Source: Lachnospiraceae bacterium (lineage in GTDB: Bacteria > Bacillota > Clostridia > Lachnospirales > Lachnospiraceae). Taken from it: a stretch of DNA of 64,000 nucleotides. Of this stretch, positions 53,691 through 62,615 are shown in pieces; position 1 is the first letter of the stretch, and each line of letters begins with the position of its first letter. Both the position numbers and the translations under genes were made by a program. The notes below the pieces were generated by a model. The model ran no database searches. It had not been told where the DNA came from and was given only the letters and a program-made list of their open reading frames with translations. The DNA is taken from contig JAFZZY010000001.1 in the NCBI GenBank assembly GCA_017615545.1, positions 1-64,000 of the forward strand, in the 5' to 3' direction.

Positions 53691-55271
53691 ATGGACGACT
53701 GTAAATTGACGTCCCGGCAGCGGGACATTAACCCTTTGACACGTATGGATTATCCCGATCCGGACGTGATCCGTGTGGATGACACTTACTATATGGTCAG
53801 CACGACCATGTATTTCATGCCGGGCTGCGAGATCCTGCGTTCGTATGATCTGGTGCGGTGGGAGCACGCGGCATATGTGTACGACCGCCTCGACTCGACA
53901 CCGGGCCAGCGCATGGAAGGCGCGGAGAACATCTACGGCCAGGGTATGTGGGCCGCGAGCCTGCGTTACCACAACGGCACGTTTTATATTTGCTTTGTGG
54001 CCAATGATACGCACAAAACGTATCTGTACCGCTCACAGGCCATCGACGGTCCGTGGGAGAAGAGCGAGATCGAAGGTTTCTACCATGACAATTCCATCCT
54101 TTTCGATGACGACGGAAGGGTGTACATCGTGTACGGAAACCGTGAGATCTATCTGACGGAGCTGCGGGAGGATCTGTCCGGTCCGAAGCCGGGCGGCCTG
54201 CATCGCATGATCCTGCGGGATCGCGACGATGCTTACCTGGGCTACGAGGGAACACATTTTTACAAGATCAACGGAAAGTATTATCTTTTCTTCATTCATA
54301 TGCCGAAGGCGACCGGCCGCAGAACGGAGAGTTGCTTTATGGCGACTTCGCTCGACGGTGGGTTCACCGGCGGTGATGTCTGCGATGACGACCGTGGATA
54401 CTTCAACAGCGGTTGCGCGCAGGGCGGTATCGTGGAGACACCGGGCGGCGCCTGGTATTCCATCGTCTTTCAGGACAGCGGCGCTGTCGGACGTATTCCG
54501 ATCCTGGTGCCCGTGACGTGGAAGGACGACATGCCGGTCTATGGCGACAACGGTAAGGTTCCGGAGACGTTCGCGATCGAGGATCTGAAGCCGGACCATG
54601 TGTACGACGAGCTCGTCGGAAGCGACGATTTCAAAGACGCAGACGTTCCGGAGAAGAAGAGAAGATACGATTCGTTTGGATTTAAGAGTTGCTGGCAGTT
54701 CAGCCACGAGCCGGAGCTTTCCCTGGTGAAGCGCGACGGCGCAGCGGGTTATGTATCCGTGACCACGGATAAGGTCTGCGTCAACCTGGTGCAGGCGAAG
54801 AACGTGCTGACGCAGAGGACCATCTACCCTGCGTGCGCGGCAGAGGTCACGGTGGACGGTTCGCTCCTGAAAGAGGGAGACTACGCCGGACTGTGCCTGC
54901 TCGAAAGCTCGTATGCATTGACTGCGATCACTCGCAGAAACGGAGAACTTTACGTAGTCATGCTGCGACGCGTGATCGAGAATGGGTCGTTCTGGGGCGA
55001 GCGTAAGGACAGCGAGCCGGGCGAGGAGCTCGCGTGCGTGAAGCTGAGCGGCGAGAGCGTGCGCCTGCGCGCGGAAGCGGTCTTTGAGAATAAGACCGAC
55101 ATGGCGCGGCTGTTCTATTACGACGGGACGGAGAAGAAGCAGATCGGACCGGAATGCAAACTGGTCTACAAACTGGATCACTTCACCGGCGCCCGTTTCG
55201 GACTGTTTGTATTCGGGACGAAGGAGATCGGCGGCAGCGCCGCATTTTCCGCGTTCACGTACGAAAAATAA
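53691..55271 (+). CDS. Cytoplasmic GH43-family glycosidase
   Basis: The protein has 526 residues with no signal peptide. The GH43 propeller (about 15-310) has base Asp in MDYPDPDVIRVDDTYYMVST, a middle Asp in YHDNSILFDDDGRVYIVYG and acid Glu in GYEGTHFYKINGKYYLFF. The C-terminal beta-sandwich (about 320-526) is of the kind seen in beta-xylosidases. It starts 15 nt after the lipoprotein GH43. It probably cleaves imported xylo- or arabino-oligosaccharides. Exact linkage specificity is not predictable. Confidence 0.9.
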   Translation: MDDCKLTSRQRDINPLTRMDYPDPDVIRVDDTYYMVSTTMYFMPGCEILRSYDLVRWEHAAYVYDRLDSTPGQRMEGAENIYGQGMWAASLRYHNGTFYICFVANDTHKTYLYRSQAIDGPWEKSEIEGFYHDNSILFDDDGRVYIVYGNREIYLTELREDLSGPKPGGLHRMILRDRDDAYLGYEGTHFYKINGKYYLFFIHMPKATGRRTESCFMATSLDGGFTGGDVCDDDRGYFNSGCAQGGIVETPGGAWYSIVFQDSGAVGRIPILVPVTWKDDMPVYGDNGKVPETFAIEDLKPDHVYDELVGSDDFKDADVPEKKRRYDSFGFKSCWQFSHEPELSLVKRDGAAGYVSVTTDKVCVNLVQAKNVLTQRTIYPACAAEVTVDGSLLKEGDYAGLCLLESSYALTAITRRNGELYVVMLRRVIENGSFWGERKDSEPGEELACVKLSGESVRLRAEAVFENKTDMARLFYYDGTEKKQIGPECKLVYKLDHFTGARFGLFVFGTKEIGGSAAFSAFTYEK

Positions 55272-55298
55272 TGCCTATCTGGGCAGGGGGTTTCAAAA

Positions 55299-57185
55299 AT
55301 GGATGTTTTTAAATTCGGTTTCAGACAGTGGAAGAGGCATCTTCCACTGGATATTTTGACGAAACTGTTGAGTTTTGTGGCGTTGACGGCGGATCTTCTG
55401 CTGCCGATGCTTACCGCGATCTTTATCAATCACATCATTCAGGAGCAGGCGGTTGACCATAAGAATTTCTTTTCGTTCCTGCTGACCGGCGAGTACGGCG
55501 AGATGCACACGATGAAACTGTTCTTCACGGTGGCGGCGGTGTTCCTGGGCCTGATCCTCTTTAAAGATGTGATCGTGTATATCAAGAACTACATACTTCA
55601 AAAACTCGGCCTCGCACTGGAGACCGATCTTCGTGTGCTCACTTTTCATAAGCTCATGGACCTCGACTCCGAGACGATCTCCGAGTATAACACAGGCGAA
55701 CTGCTGACGACGATCAACTCTGACACGATCATGTTTAAGGAAATGTTCTGCCGTATGATCCCGAATATCTGCGACAGTATCTTCGTTCTGGTCGTTGCGG
55801 TCGTCATGCTGGCGCGGATCAACACGCGGCTGCTGGTCATCCCGCTCATCCTGACGCCGTTTTTCGCCATGGCGTTGCTGCGTTTCCGTAAACTGGCCCG
55901 CGAGAACTTCCGGGCGATCCGCGGTTGCAACAGTAACATGGCATTGACCGTACAGGAGAACATCGAGGCGGTACGTCTGGTGCGTTCGTTCACGAACGAG
56001 GATGTCGAGAAGAAAAAGTTCGACGCGTCAAACTACAAACTGCGCGACGCGCATATCAAGCAGATCAAACTGTCCTCGACGTTTGAGGCGATCTTCGGCA
56101 TCATCCGCCAGGGAGCGTACATCGGCAGCATCGCGGTGAGCGCGGTTTTGGTCATGCGCGGCGAGCTTCTGGTCGGCTACCTGGTAGCCAGCGCGGACTA
56201 CGTGTTCCGCATCATGAACCACGTAACGCAGATCAACAACAGCATGTTCCAGATGCAGCAGCAGCTGGTTTCCGGACGGAAAATGCTGGATTTCATGAAT
56301 ACAGAGAGTAAGATCGTAAGCGGTCCCATCAGCGTCAGCGAGCCTCCGAAAGAGTGCATCATGATTCCTTCGGACGAGACCGCGGCTGACCTGGACGTGC
56401 TTACCGAAGCGCATATTGAGATTGTGAACGGAAGCCTTGAAATCGGCGGACAGAGTATTCTCAGAAACATCAATCTGGACATTACTCCCGGGAAGAAGAT
56501 CGGTATCGTCGGCGGTACGGGATCCGGAAAGAGCGTGCTTCTTGAGTCTTTGATCCGCGTTCACGATATGACCGACGGACAGATTCTCTTAAACGGAACC
56601 GATATCCGCGAATACGAACTCAATTCGTTAAGAAGGCAGTTCTCTTATGTATTCCAGGACGTATTTCTGTTTTCCAATACGATCACTTCGAATATCGCCT
56701 ACTCGGAGCCTGAAGTGGGGCGCCAGCAGGTCGTAAAAGCCGCGGAACATGCGCAGGCGCACGGTTTTATCAGCAACTTTACGGAAGGCTATGAAACAAT
56801 CATCGGCGAGCGCGGTCTCGGTATCTCGGGCGGTCAGAAGCAGCGCGTATCCATTGCGAGAGCGCTTCTCCGCAATGCCCCGATCCTTGTTCTCGACGAT
56901 TCCACATCGGCGCTCGACGTCGGTACGGAGAAACGGCTCCTTGCGGACATCAAGGAGTTTTATCCGGATAAGACGCTTCTGATTTCCGCACACCGTCTGT
57001 CATCGGTTGTGGACTGCGATGAGATCATTTACCTTAAGGACGGAGAGATCATTGAACGCGGAACGTTCGGTGAACTGATGAAGCTCGGCGGCACATTTGC
57101 CAAGATATACAACATACAGATTACGCAGGAAGGCTCGGTGAATTTCGATGCCTTGGCAGATAAACTCGCGGAAGGGGGTGTCTGA
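55299..57185 (+). CDS. ABC exporter subunit with degenerate Walker B
   Basis: The protein has 628 residues, with a transmembrane domain of six helices (about 1-330) and a nucleotide-binding domain (about 385-610). Walker A is GGTGSGKS from residue 405; the signature is ISGGQKQR; Walker B is LVLDD with D534 in place of the catalytic Glu; the H-loop is in LISAHRLSS. An insertion (about 330-385) lies between the domains. It forms a heterodimer with the next gene, which starts 2 nt later. Type IV exporter; substrate unknown. Confidence 0.9.
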   Translation: MDVFKFGFRQWKRHLPLDILTKLLSFVALTADLLLPMLTAIFINHIIQEQAVDHKNFFSFLLTGEYGEMHTMKLFFTVAAVFLGLILFKDVIVYIKNYILQKLGLALETDLRVLTFHKLMDLDSETISEYNTGELLTTINSDTIMFKEMFCRMIPNICDSIFVLVVAVVMLARINTRLLVIPLILTPFFAMALLRFRKLARENFRAIRGCNSNMALTVQENIEAVRLVRSFTNEDVEKKKFDASNYKLRDAHIKQIKLSSTFEAIFGIIRQGAYIGSIAVSAVLVMRGELLVGYLVASADYVFRIMNHVTQINNSMFQMQQQLVSGRKMLDFMNTESKIVSGPISVSEPPKECIMIPSDETAADLDVLTEAHIEIVNGSLEIGGQSILRNINLDITPGKKIGIVGGTGSGKSVLLESLIRVHDMTDGQILLNGTDIREYELNSLRRQFSYVFQDVFLFSNTITSNIAYSEPEVGRQQVVKAAEHAQAHGFISNFTEGYETIIGERGLGISGGQKQRVSIARALLRNAPILVLDDSTSALDVGTEKRLLADIKEFYPDKTLLISAHRLSSVVDCDEIIYLKDGEIIERGTFGELMKLGGTFAKIYNIQITQEGSVNFDALADKLAEGGV

Positions 57186-57187
57186 TC

Positions 57188-58954
57188 ATGGCTAAGAAAA
57201 ATACGTACTTCCAGGACGAAGTCATCAAAAAGAAATTCGATATCCGGCAGTTCGGAAGAGTGCTGCGCTACATGAGCCCATATAAGGGATATTTCATTCT
57301 GGTCGGCGTTCTGATGCTGGTGTCGGCGGGGCTCGCGATGATCACACCGCTTCTGTTGAAGGAGATCATCAACAACGTGGTCGTTACGGAAGAGTATAAG
57401 ACGCTCGTCTTCATCATCGCTTCGATGTCGGTCATCGCGGCGCTCGAGATCACCGTGAACTTCTTCCACCAGCGGATCATGGGTATCGTGGGTCACAAGA
57501 TCATCTGTGACGTGCGAAAGGAGATCTTCTACAAACTGCAGGAGTTGCCCTTCGATTATTTCGACTCCAAACCCAACGGAAAGATCGTGGTGCGTGTCAC
57601 GGACTATGTCAATGACCTGGCCAATTTCTTCTCCAACTATGTACTGAATCTGCTGTCTTACGCAGTGAAACTGATCATCGTTACCTTCTTCATGCTAGGT
57701 CTGAGCCCGAGGCTGACAGGTATCGTTTTCGCGGTGGTCATCCCGATGATGATCAGCATCTTCACCTTGCGTTATTTCATCCGTAAGGAGTTCGCAAAGC
57801 TGCGTGCGAAGAACTCGAACCGTTCCGCCTTCCTCGTCGAGACGATCATGGGCGAGAAGATCGTTAAGAGTTATAACCGCACGAAGAGCAGCGAGGAGAT
57901 CTACAACGAGATCCACGACGGCTGCGTTCAGCAGTGGTTACGCATTTTCCGCAGAAACGAGCTCAACACGCCGATCGTCGAGACGTTCTGGAACTTCGGA
58001 ACCGTCTGCCTGTATGGTGTGGCGCTCTCCATGATCCTGGGCGGTTCGGCCAATGTAAACGCCGGCCTGGTCGTAGCTTTTACCAGCTACATGACGCAGT
58101 TCAGCGGCCCGCTCACCATGATCGCGATCCTGATCCAGCAGCTGGCGCAGGTCAGCTCGAACCTGGAGCAGGTGTTCGACACCATCGACTATCCGGTCGA
58201 GATCGCGAACGAGGAGGACTGCGAGGTGTTGTCCGACGTCGAAGGTCGTGTGGATTTCAACGACATTACCTTCGCATATGACGAGGGTGTCAATATTCTG
58301 GAGCATTTCGACCTGCACGTAAAGCCGGGCGAGACGATCGCCCTCGTGGGCCCGACGGGCGCCGGCAAAACGACGGTCATCAACATGCTTACGCGATTCT
58401 ACGATGTCCGGGAAGGCAGCGTATGCATTGACGGCAAGGATGTGCGCAAAGTCACTCTGGACTCGCTTCGTAAAGAAGTCGGCGTGCTCATGCAGGAGCC
58501 GTTCATCTTCAAGGGCACCATTATGGAGAATATCCGCTACGGTCGCCCGGATGCAACGGACGAGGAGTGCATCGAAGCCGCGAAGAGCATTTACGCAAAT
58601 GGTTTTATCGAGCGTTTTAGCGATGGTTATAACCACGAGCTGGAGGAGCGCGGCGCGGGCCTGTCCGCAGGTGAAAAGCAGCTGCTGTCCTTCGCGCGTA
58701 TCATCCTGAAGAACCCTTCGGTGGTCATCCTCGATGAGGCGACCAGCTCGATCGACACCGAGACGGAGGCCCTGATCCAGAAGGCGCTGAAGAAGCTCCT
58801 GAAGGGTAAGACTTCCTTCATGGTAGCGCACCGTCTGTCGACGATCCGCAGCGCGGACCGCATCCTCTACATCTCCAACAAGGGTATCGCCGAGCAGGGC
58901 AACCACGAGGAACTGATGGCGCTCAAGGGGCTGTACTACGCATTGAATTCATAA
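57188..58954 (+). CDS. ABC exporter subunit with canonical Walker B
   Basis: The protein has 588 residues: a six-helix transmembrane domain (about 30-335) and a nucleotide-binding domain with Walker A GPTGAGKTTV, a non-canonical signature LSAGEKQ, Walker B VVILDEATSSID with the catalytic Glu, and H-loop in MVAHRLSTI. Combined with the upstream subunit this gives one site with D534 plus LSAGE (degenerate) and one with Glu plus ISGGQ (active), as in heterodimeric exporters such as TM287/288. The substrate is unknown; placement after GH43 genes does not define it. Confidence 0.92.
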   Translation: MAKKNTYFQDEVIKKKFDIRQFGRVLRYMSPYKGYFILVGVLMLVSAGLAMITPLLLKEIINNVVVTEEYKTLVFIIASMSVIAALEITVNFFHQRIMGIVGHKIICDVRKEIFYKLQELPFDYFDSKPNGKIVVRVTDYVNDLANFFSNYVLNLLSYAVKLIIVTFFMLGLSPRLTGIVFAVVIPMMISIFTLRYFIRKEFAKLRAKNSNRSAFLVETIMGEKIVKSYNRTKSSEEIYNEIHDGCVQQWLRIFRRNELNTPIVETFWNFGTVCLYGVALSMILGGSANVNAGLVVAFTSYMTQFSGPLTMIAILIQQLAQVSSNLEQVFDTIDYPVEIANEEDCEVLSDVEGRVDFNDITFAYDEGVNILEHFDLHVKPGETIALVGPTGAGKTTVINMLTRFYDVREGSVCIDGKDVRKVTLDSLRKEVGVLMQEPFIFKGTIMENIRYGRPDATDEECIEAAKSIYANGFIERFSDGYNHELEERGAGLSAGEKQLLSFARIILKNPSVVILDEATSSIDTETEALIQKALKKLLKGKTSFMVAHRLSTIRSADRILYISNKGIAEQGNHEELMALKGLYYALNS

Positions 58955-58956
58955 AT

Positions 58957-59079
58957 GTGACATTCGGCTATAAGGAAACGCCCGAGGCTTCGTGGACAGC
59001 CATCTGCGGCCGCGTGGAGGATTATTTTCCGAAGGCAGAGGATGACACCATAATAAAACTGATAGGAAAGCGCCCGTAG
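58957..59079 (+). pseudogene. Short coding-like remnant
   Basis: A 40-codon frame (GTG 58957 to TAG 59077-59079) reads VTFGYKETPEASWTAICGRV then EDYFPKAEDDTIIKLIGKRP. The composition is protein-like, but there is no ribosome site and the frame runs back into the ABC gene. It may be the 3' end of a deleted gene. The final codons overlap the terminator hairpin. I do not recognise a family. Confidence 0.35.
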
Positions 59080-59091
59080 GGGCGCTTTTTT
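59068..59091 (+). terminator. Intrinsic terminator
   Basis: AAGCGCCC (59068-59075) pairs perfectly with GGGCGCTT (59080-59087) around a GTAG loop and is followed by T to 59091. It ends the ABC transcription unit. The bases from 59092 to 59144 contain no feature I recognise apart from a lone CTTTGAATCT at 59109-59118, which is out of register with the repeats that follow. Confidence 0.88.
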
Positions 59092-59144
59092 GGGCTGCGG
59101 GTCGCGTGCTTTGAATCTAAGCAGAATTCCATGAAATGCGTCTC

Positions 59145-59247
59145 ACTTTGAGATTTTGCGACCTTTCACTTTAAGATTCTTATACAGTTCACTTTGAGAT
59201 TTATATATGCTTGACTTTGAGATTCTGATGTTATATACTTTGAAATA
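59145..59247 (+). promoter_or_regulatory. Five phased ACTTTGAGATT repeats over a promoter
   Basis: ACTTTGAGATT or close variants start at 59145, 59168 (ACTTTAAGATT), 59191, 59214 and 59237 (ACTTTGAAATA): an exact 23-bp period. A promoter with -35 TTGACT (59211-59216), 17 bp and -10 TATACT (59234-59239) is overlapped by copies 4 and 5. Bound protein would cover the polymerase site, so this is a likely operator array for the ATPase gene. Confidence 0.75.
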
Positions 59248-59265
59248 GGAAAGGGAGGTGAGGCT

Positions 59266-60441
59266 ATGATTCCCAGACAGGCAAGTGATTCGGTAAAACG
59301 GTTAGCTCAACAATTTCCGGTGATTGCTATCACAGGTCCCAGACAGAGCGGAAAGACTACGTTAGCCAGAATGGTTTTTCCGGAGAAACGATATGTCTCT
59401 TTTGATGATAGGCGGCTTCGCGAACTCGCTAAAGAAAACCCGTTGGATTTCTTGGGCGCATTTCCAGATGGTGTGATCATTGATGAAGCACAAAAGGTTC
59501 CGGAATTGTTTGACGCCCTGAAATTGATCATAGATAATGGTGCACATTTTCCGGGAAAGTATATATTGACCGGATCCAGTCAGTTTCGATTGCGGGAAAA
59601 TATATCGGACAGTTTAGCCGGCCGAGTCGGGCTGGTGAAACTCCTGCCGTTTTCGATCAATGAATTGAAGACTGAGAAGCTTCTGCCGGACTCGCCCTAC
59701 GATCTGGCCATTCGTGGAATGTATCCTCCGCTGAACGATCCGCAGAAGCATTTTCTTCGGGACGACTGGTATGAAAATTATATAAATACCTACTTGGATC
59801 TGGATGTGAAAGATCAGATCAATCCGACGAATTTGATGTCTTTTCGAAAGTTCGTCCGAATGTGTGCGGTATACAGCGGACAGATTCTGAACTACGAAGA
59901 AATATCCAGAGACATCGGTGTTTCCGGGGTTACGATAAAATCCTGGGTCTCAATTCTCGAAGCATCATATATTATTCATTTATTGGAACCCGATACGAAT
60001 AATCTTGGAAAGAGTTTGGCAAAAACACCGAAGTTATATTTTGTTGATCCCGGTTTACTCTGTTACCTGCTTCGAATCGACAGCAAAGAAGAATTGCTGC
60101 TTCACAGCAAAAAAGGAGCCGTCATAGAAACGTTAGCTGTCTCAGAGCTGCTGAAGCTTCGTTACAACATGGCGAAAAGATCGGAATTGACCTATTACAG
60201 AGATAGTTCCGGATTAGAAGTCGATGCGATTGCTGATTGGAAGAAACAGTTCGCTATTGAAGTGAAAAGCAACATGGCGTCGGAGAAAAAACTCTCCGCA
60301 GGGGTGCGAAAATATCAAACACTTCGTGGAGAGAACGTGAACGGGTGTGTTTTCTATTTAGGAGACCTCAGTTGTAGTATTGATGGTATTCAATATGTTT
60401 CGTGGAAAGATTGGGGCGATTTTGATTGGAAAGAGGTCTAG
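59266..60441 (+). CDS. AAA-family ATPase with DUF4143 C-terminal domain
   Basis: The protein has 391 residues. The N-terminal AAA_14 domain has Walker A GPRQSGKTT (24-32), Walker B GVIIDEAQ (D73-E74) and sensor LTGSSQF. DUF4143 follows, with a winged-helix-like segment (LNYEEISRDIGVSGVTIKSW), YFVDPGLLCYLL and a nuclease-like FAIEVKSN strand (GLEVDAIADW...EVK). The function of this widespread family is not established; it is common in accessory regions. GGGAGGTGAGG precedes the ATG. A phased repeat array lies over its promoter. Confidence 0.88.
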   Translation: MIPRQASDSVKRLAQQFPVIAITGPRQSGKTTLARMVFPEKRYVSFDDRRLRELAKENPLDFLGAFPDGVIIDEAQKVPELFDALKLIIDNGAHFPGKYILTGSSQFRLRENISDSLAGRVGLVKLLPFSINELKTEKLLPDSPYDLAIRGMYPPLNDPQKHFLRDDWYENYINTYLDLDVKDQINPTNLMSFRKFVRMCAVYSGQILNYEEISRDIGVSGVTIKSWVSILEASYIIHLLEPDTNNLGKSLAKTPKLYFVDPGLLCYLLRIDSKEELLLHSKKGAVIETLAVSELLKLRYNMAKRSELTYYRDSSGLEVDAIADWKKQFAIEVKSNMASEKKLSAGVRKYQTLRGENVNGCVFYLGDLSCSIDGIQYVSWKDWGDFDWKEV

Positions 60442-60445
60442 ATAT

Positions 60446-61375
60446 ATGAACATGAATAAACCACTGATCAAAGCGCTGAAGCATGTGAACTTCCTGTCCG
60501 GTAAGATCGGGACGGAGGCGGAACTGAAGAAGCATCGGAAACTCACGGAGTGGGTCGGCCGGCTCGGCACGCCGAAGGGCGATGTCGTCCGCACCCGGTT
60601 TCGCGTCGGGAAGATCCGCTGTGAGGAGACGAAGCCTCTGTTCGCGCATGATCCGAACTATGTGATCCTGTACTGCCACGGTGGCGGCTACGTGATCGGC
60701 GGGCTGGACCTCGCTGGCCTCATGAGCACGAAACTGGCCATGGCGACCGGATTTACCGTGATCTCGTTCAACTACCGTCTGGCGCCCGAGCACGCCTACC
60801 CGGCGGCTTTAGAGGACGCGGTCAATGTATGGGAGTACCTGACGAAAGATATGTTTGCGGCGGATCATGTGCTGGTCGGCGGCGATTCGGCCGGCGGTAA
60901 TCTGGCCCTCTGTCTGACGCAGAAACTTGCGGCGGAAGGAAAGGCATTGCCTAGACAGTTGCTGTTGTTCAGCCCGTGGACGGACATGACCGGCACGGCG
61001 CCGGCTTATGAGGAACACAAAAAAGACGACCCGATCCTGAGCGGCGAGTTCGTGATGGATGCGGCGAAAGCATATATACTAGACGCAGATCCGACCGACC
61101 CGCGCTTCAGCCCGCTGTTCGGCGATTTCGCGAATTTCCCGCCCACCTACATCATGGCGGGACGGAACGGGATTCTCGTGGACGACAGCATCCGCCTGAA
61201 AGAGCGGATCGAAGCGTGCGGCAGTAAGGCTGTGCTCGACATCGAGGAGAAAGGCTGGCACGTCTACCCGCAGATGCCGCTTCCGATGGCCCGAAAGGCC
61301 ATGGAGAGGCTTGCGGCGCATGTGACGAAAGAGATCTACGGAGCAGACCACATCGGAGGACACCATGGGAAGTGA
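60446..61375 (+). CDS. HSL-family alpha/beta hydrolase
   Basis: The protein has 309 residues. The oxyanion motif is CHGGGYVIGG, the nucleophile serine lies in VGGDSAGGNLAL, and the acid and histidine are near the C-terminus (ILVDDSIRL and KGWHVYPQM). FNYRLAPEHAYPAALED is typical of hormone-sensitive-lipase-like esterases. ATG 60446 is preferred to 60380, which overlaps the ATPase gene; AGAGG lies upstream. It overlaps the next gene by 11 nt. It likely hydrolyses an acyl ester; the substrate is unknown. Confidence 0.9.
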   Translation: MNMNKPLIKALKHVNFLSGKIGTEAELKKHRKLTEWVGRLGTPKGDVVRTRFRVGKIRCEETKPLFAHDPNYVILYCHGGGYVIGGLDLAGLMSTKLAMATGFTVISFNYRLAPEHAYPAALEDAVNVWEYLTKDMFAADHVLVGGDSAGGNLALCLTQKLAAEGKALPRQLLLFSPWTDMTGTAPAYEEHKKDDPILSGEFVMDAAKAYILDADPTDPRFSPLFGDFANFPPTYIMAGRNGILVDDSIRLKERIEACGSKAVLDIEEKGWHVYPQMPLPMARKAMERLAAHVTKEIYGADHIGGHHGK

Positions 61376-62615
61376 GCAATGGTACAAAACGGACAATGTC
61401 TCCAAGGCCTTCCTGGCTACGGTCTCGAAGCGGGAGACACGCGCGTTCCGACTCAGTATCACACTAAAAGAAGATGTCGCCCCTGAGCTTTTGCAGCAAG
61501 CTGTGCTGTCGGCGATCCAGGACCGCCCGCAGGTGCAGGTACGCATTCGCCGCGGCTTCTTCTGGCACTACCTGGAGGACACGGACCTCCTGCCCGAGGT
61601 GCGGGAGGAAGACGACCGTATCTGCCCGCTTTTGTACGTGCCGGGGAAGACCATGCTGCACTATCAGGTGACATATTTCAAAAAGAGAATCAATCTGGAT
61701 ATGTTCCATGCGATCACGGACGGTACCGGCGGCATGGAGTTTTTGAATATCATTTTGCTGGACTATCTGCGGCTGAAGTACCCGGGGCAGTTTGAGGACG
61801 TGACGATCCATTCGGGCGCGTCGGCGGGAGACCTCAGTCAGGATGGGTACAGCCAGTTCTACGCGGGGCAGAGTATGCCCGGTAGCTCGGGGCTGGAAAA
61901 AGCCTTCCATCCGGGCGGCCTGAAACTGCCGTACGATCAGTCGCAGTTTTTCGAACTGCACATGTCGACCGCGCAGATCCTGCCGCGGGCGAAGGCGCTC
62001 GGCGTATCGCTGACCAGTTATCTGGGCGCGGCCTGGATGCTGGCGATCCACGCGGAAATGCCGCCGCGCAAACGAAACCTCCCGGTGACCATTTCATTGC
62101 CCGTAAACTTAAGGGGATTTTATCCGTCGAAGACCGCGCGGAATTTCTTCAACAGTGTCAATGTGAGCCACGTGTTCAACCGCGAGATCACACTGGACGA
62201 ACTGGCCGTCGAATTCGACGCGAAACTGAAAGGACAGCTGGAACCGGAGAAGATCCAAAAGGAAATGGACACCTTTCAGACCATGCAGACCTTCGCACCG
62301 GTCCGCCCGGTGCCGCTCTTCATCAAGCAGATGGTGGTGCGGCATTTCACGAAGAAAGCAAATAAAAAAGTCTCGATGGTGTTTTCGAATATGGGGGTAA
62401 TGAAGCCGCCCGCCGAGGTCGGCGAGCACGTGGAGAACTACAGCGGGTTCTGCAGCACGAGCACGCTGTTTTCGACCATGTTCGGTTATAAAGATCACCT
62501 GACTCTGGGCGTTTCATCCGCGTACATCAACACCGGCGTGGTGAAGAATTTCGTGCGGGCGCTGTCCGGGTCCGGCGTGGATATCAAAGTTTACGCAACG
62601 GAGGTGGTCGAATGA
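61365..62615 (+). CDS. Condensation-type acyltransferase
   Basis: The protein has 416 residues of the chloramphenicol-acetyltransferase-like fold. The active-site HxxxDG motif is FHAITDGTGG; the C-terminal half has ISLPVNLRGFYPSKTARNF, which matches the family's structural block around the DFGWG-equivalent region. Related to alcohol acetyltransferases and the condensation domains of peptide synthetases, but with no carrier protein nearby. Overlaps the genes on both sides (11 nt and 4 nt), so the three are one coupled operon. Confidence 0.82.
   Translation: MGSEQWYKTDNVSKAFLATVSKRETRAFRLSITLKEDVAPELLQQAVLSAIQDRPQVQVRIRRGFFWHYLEDTDLLPEVREEDDRICPLLYVPGKTMLHYQVTYFKKRINLDMFHAITDGTGGMEFLNIILLDYLRLKYPGQFEDVTIHSGASAGDLSQDGYSQFYAGQSMPGSSGLEKAFHPGGLKLPYDQSQFFELHMSTAQILPRAKALGVSLTSYLGAAWMLAIHAEMPPRKRNLPVTISLPVNLRGFYPSKTARNFFNSVNVSHVFNREITLDELAVEFDAKLKGQLEPEKIQKEMDTFQTMQTFAPVRPVPLFIKQMVVRHFTKKANKKVSMVFSNMGVMKPPAEVGEHVENYSGFCSTSTLFSTMFGYKDHLTLGVSSAYINTGVVKNFVRALSGSGVDIKVYATEVVE

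Noticed and set aside
59109..59118. CTTTGAATCT as a sixth copy of the phased array
   Set aside because: It is 37 bp, not 23 or 46, from the next copy and matches the motif poorly.
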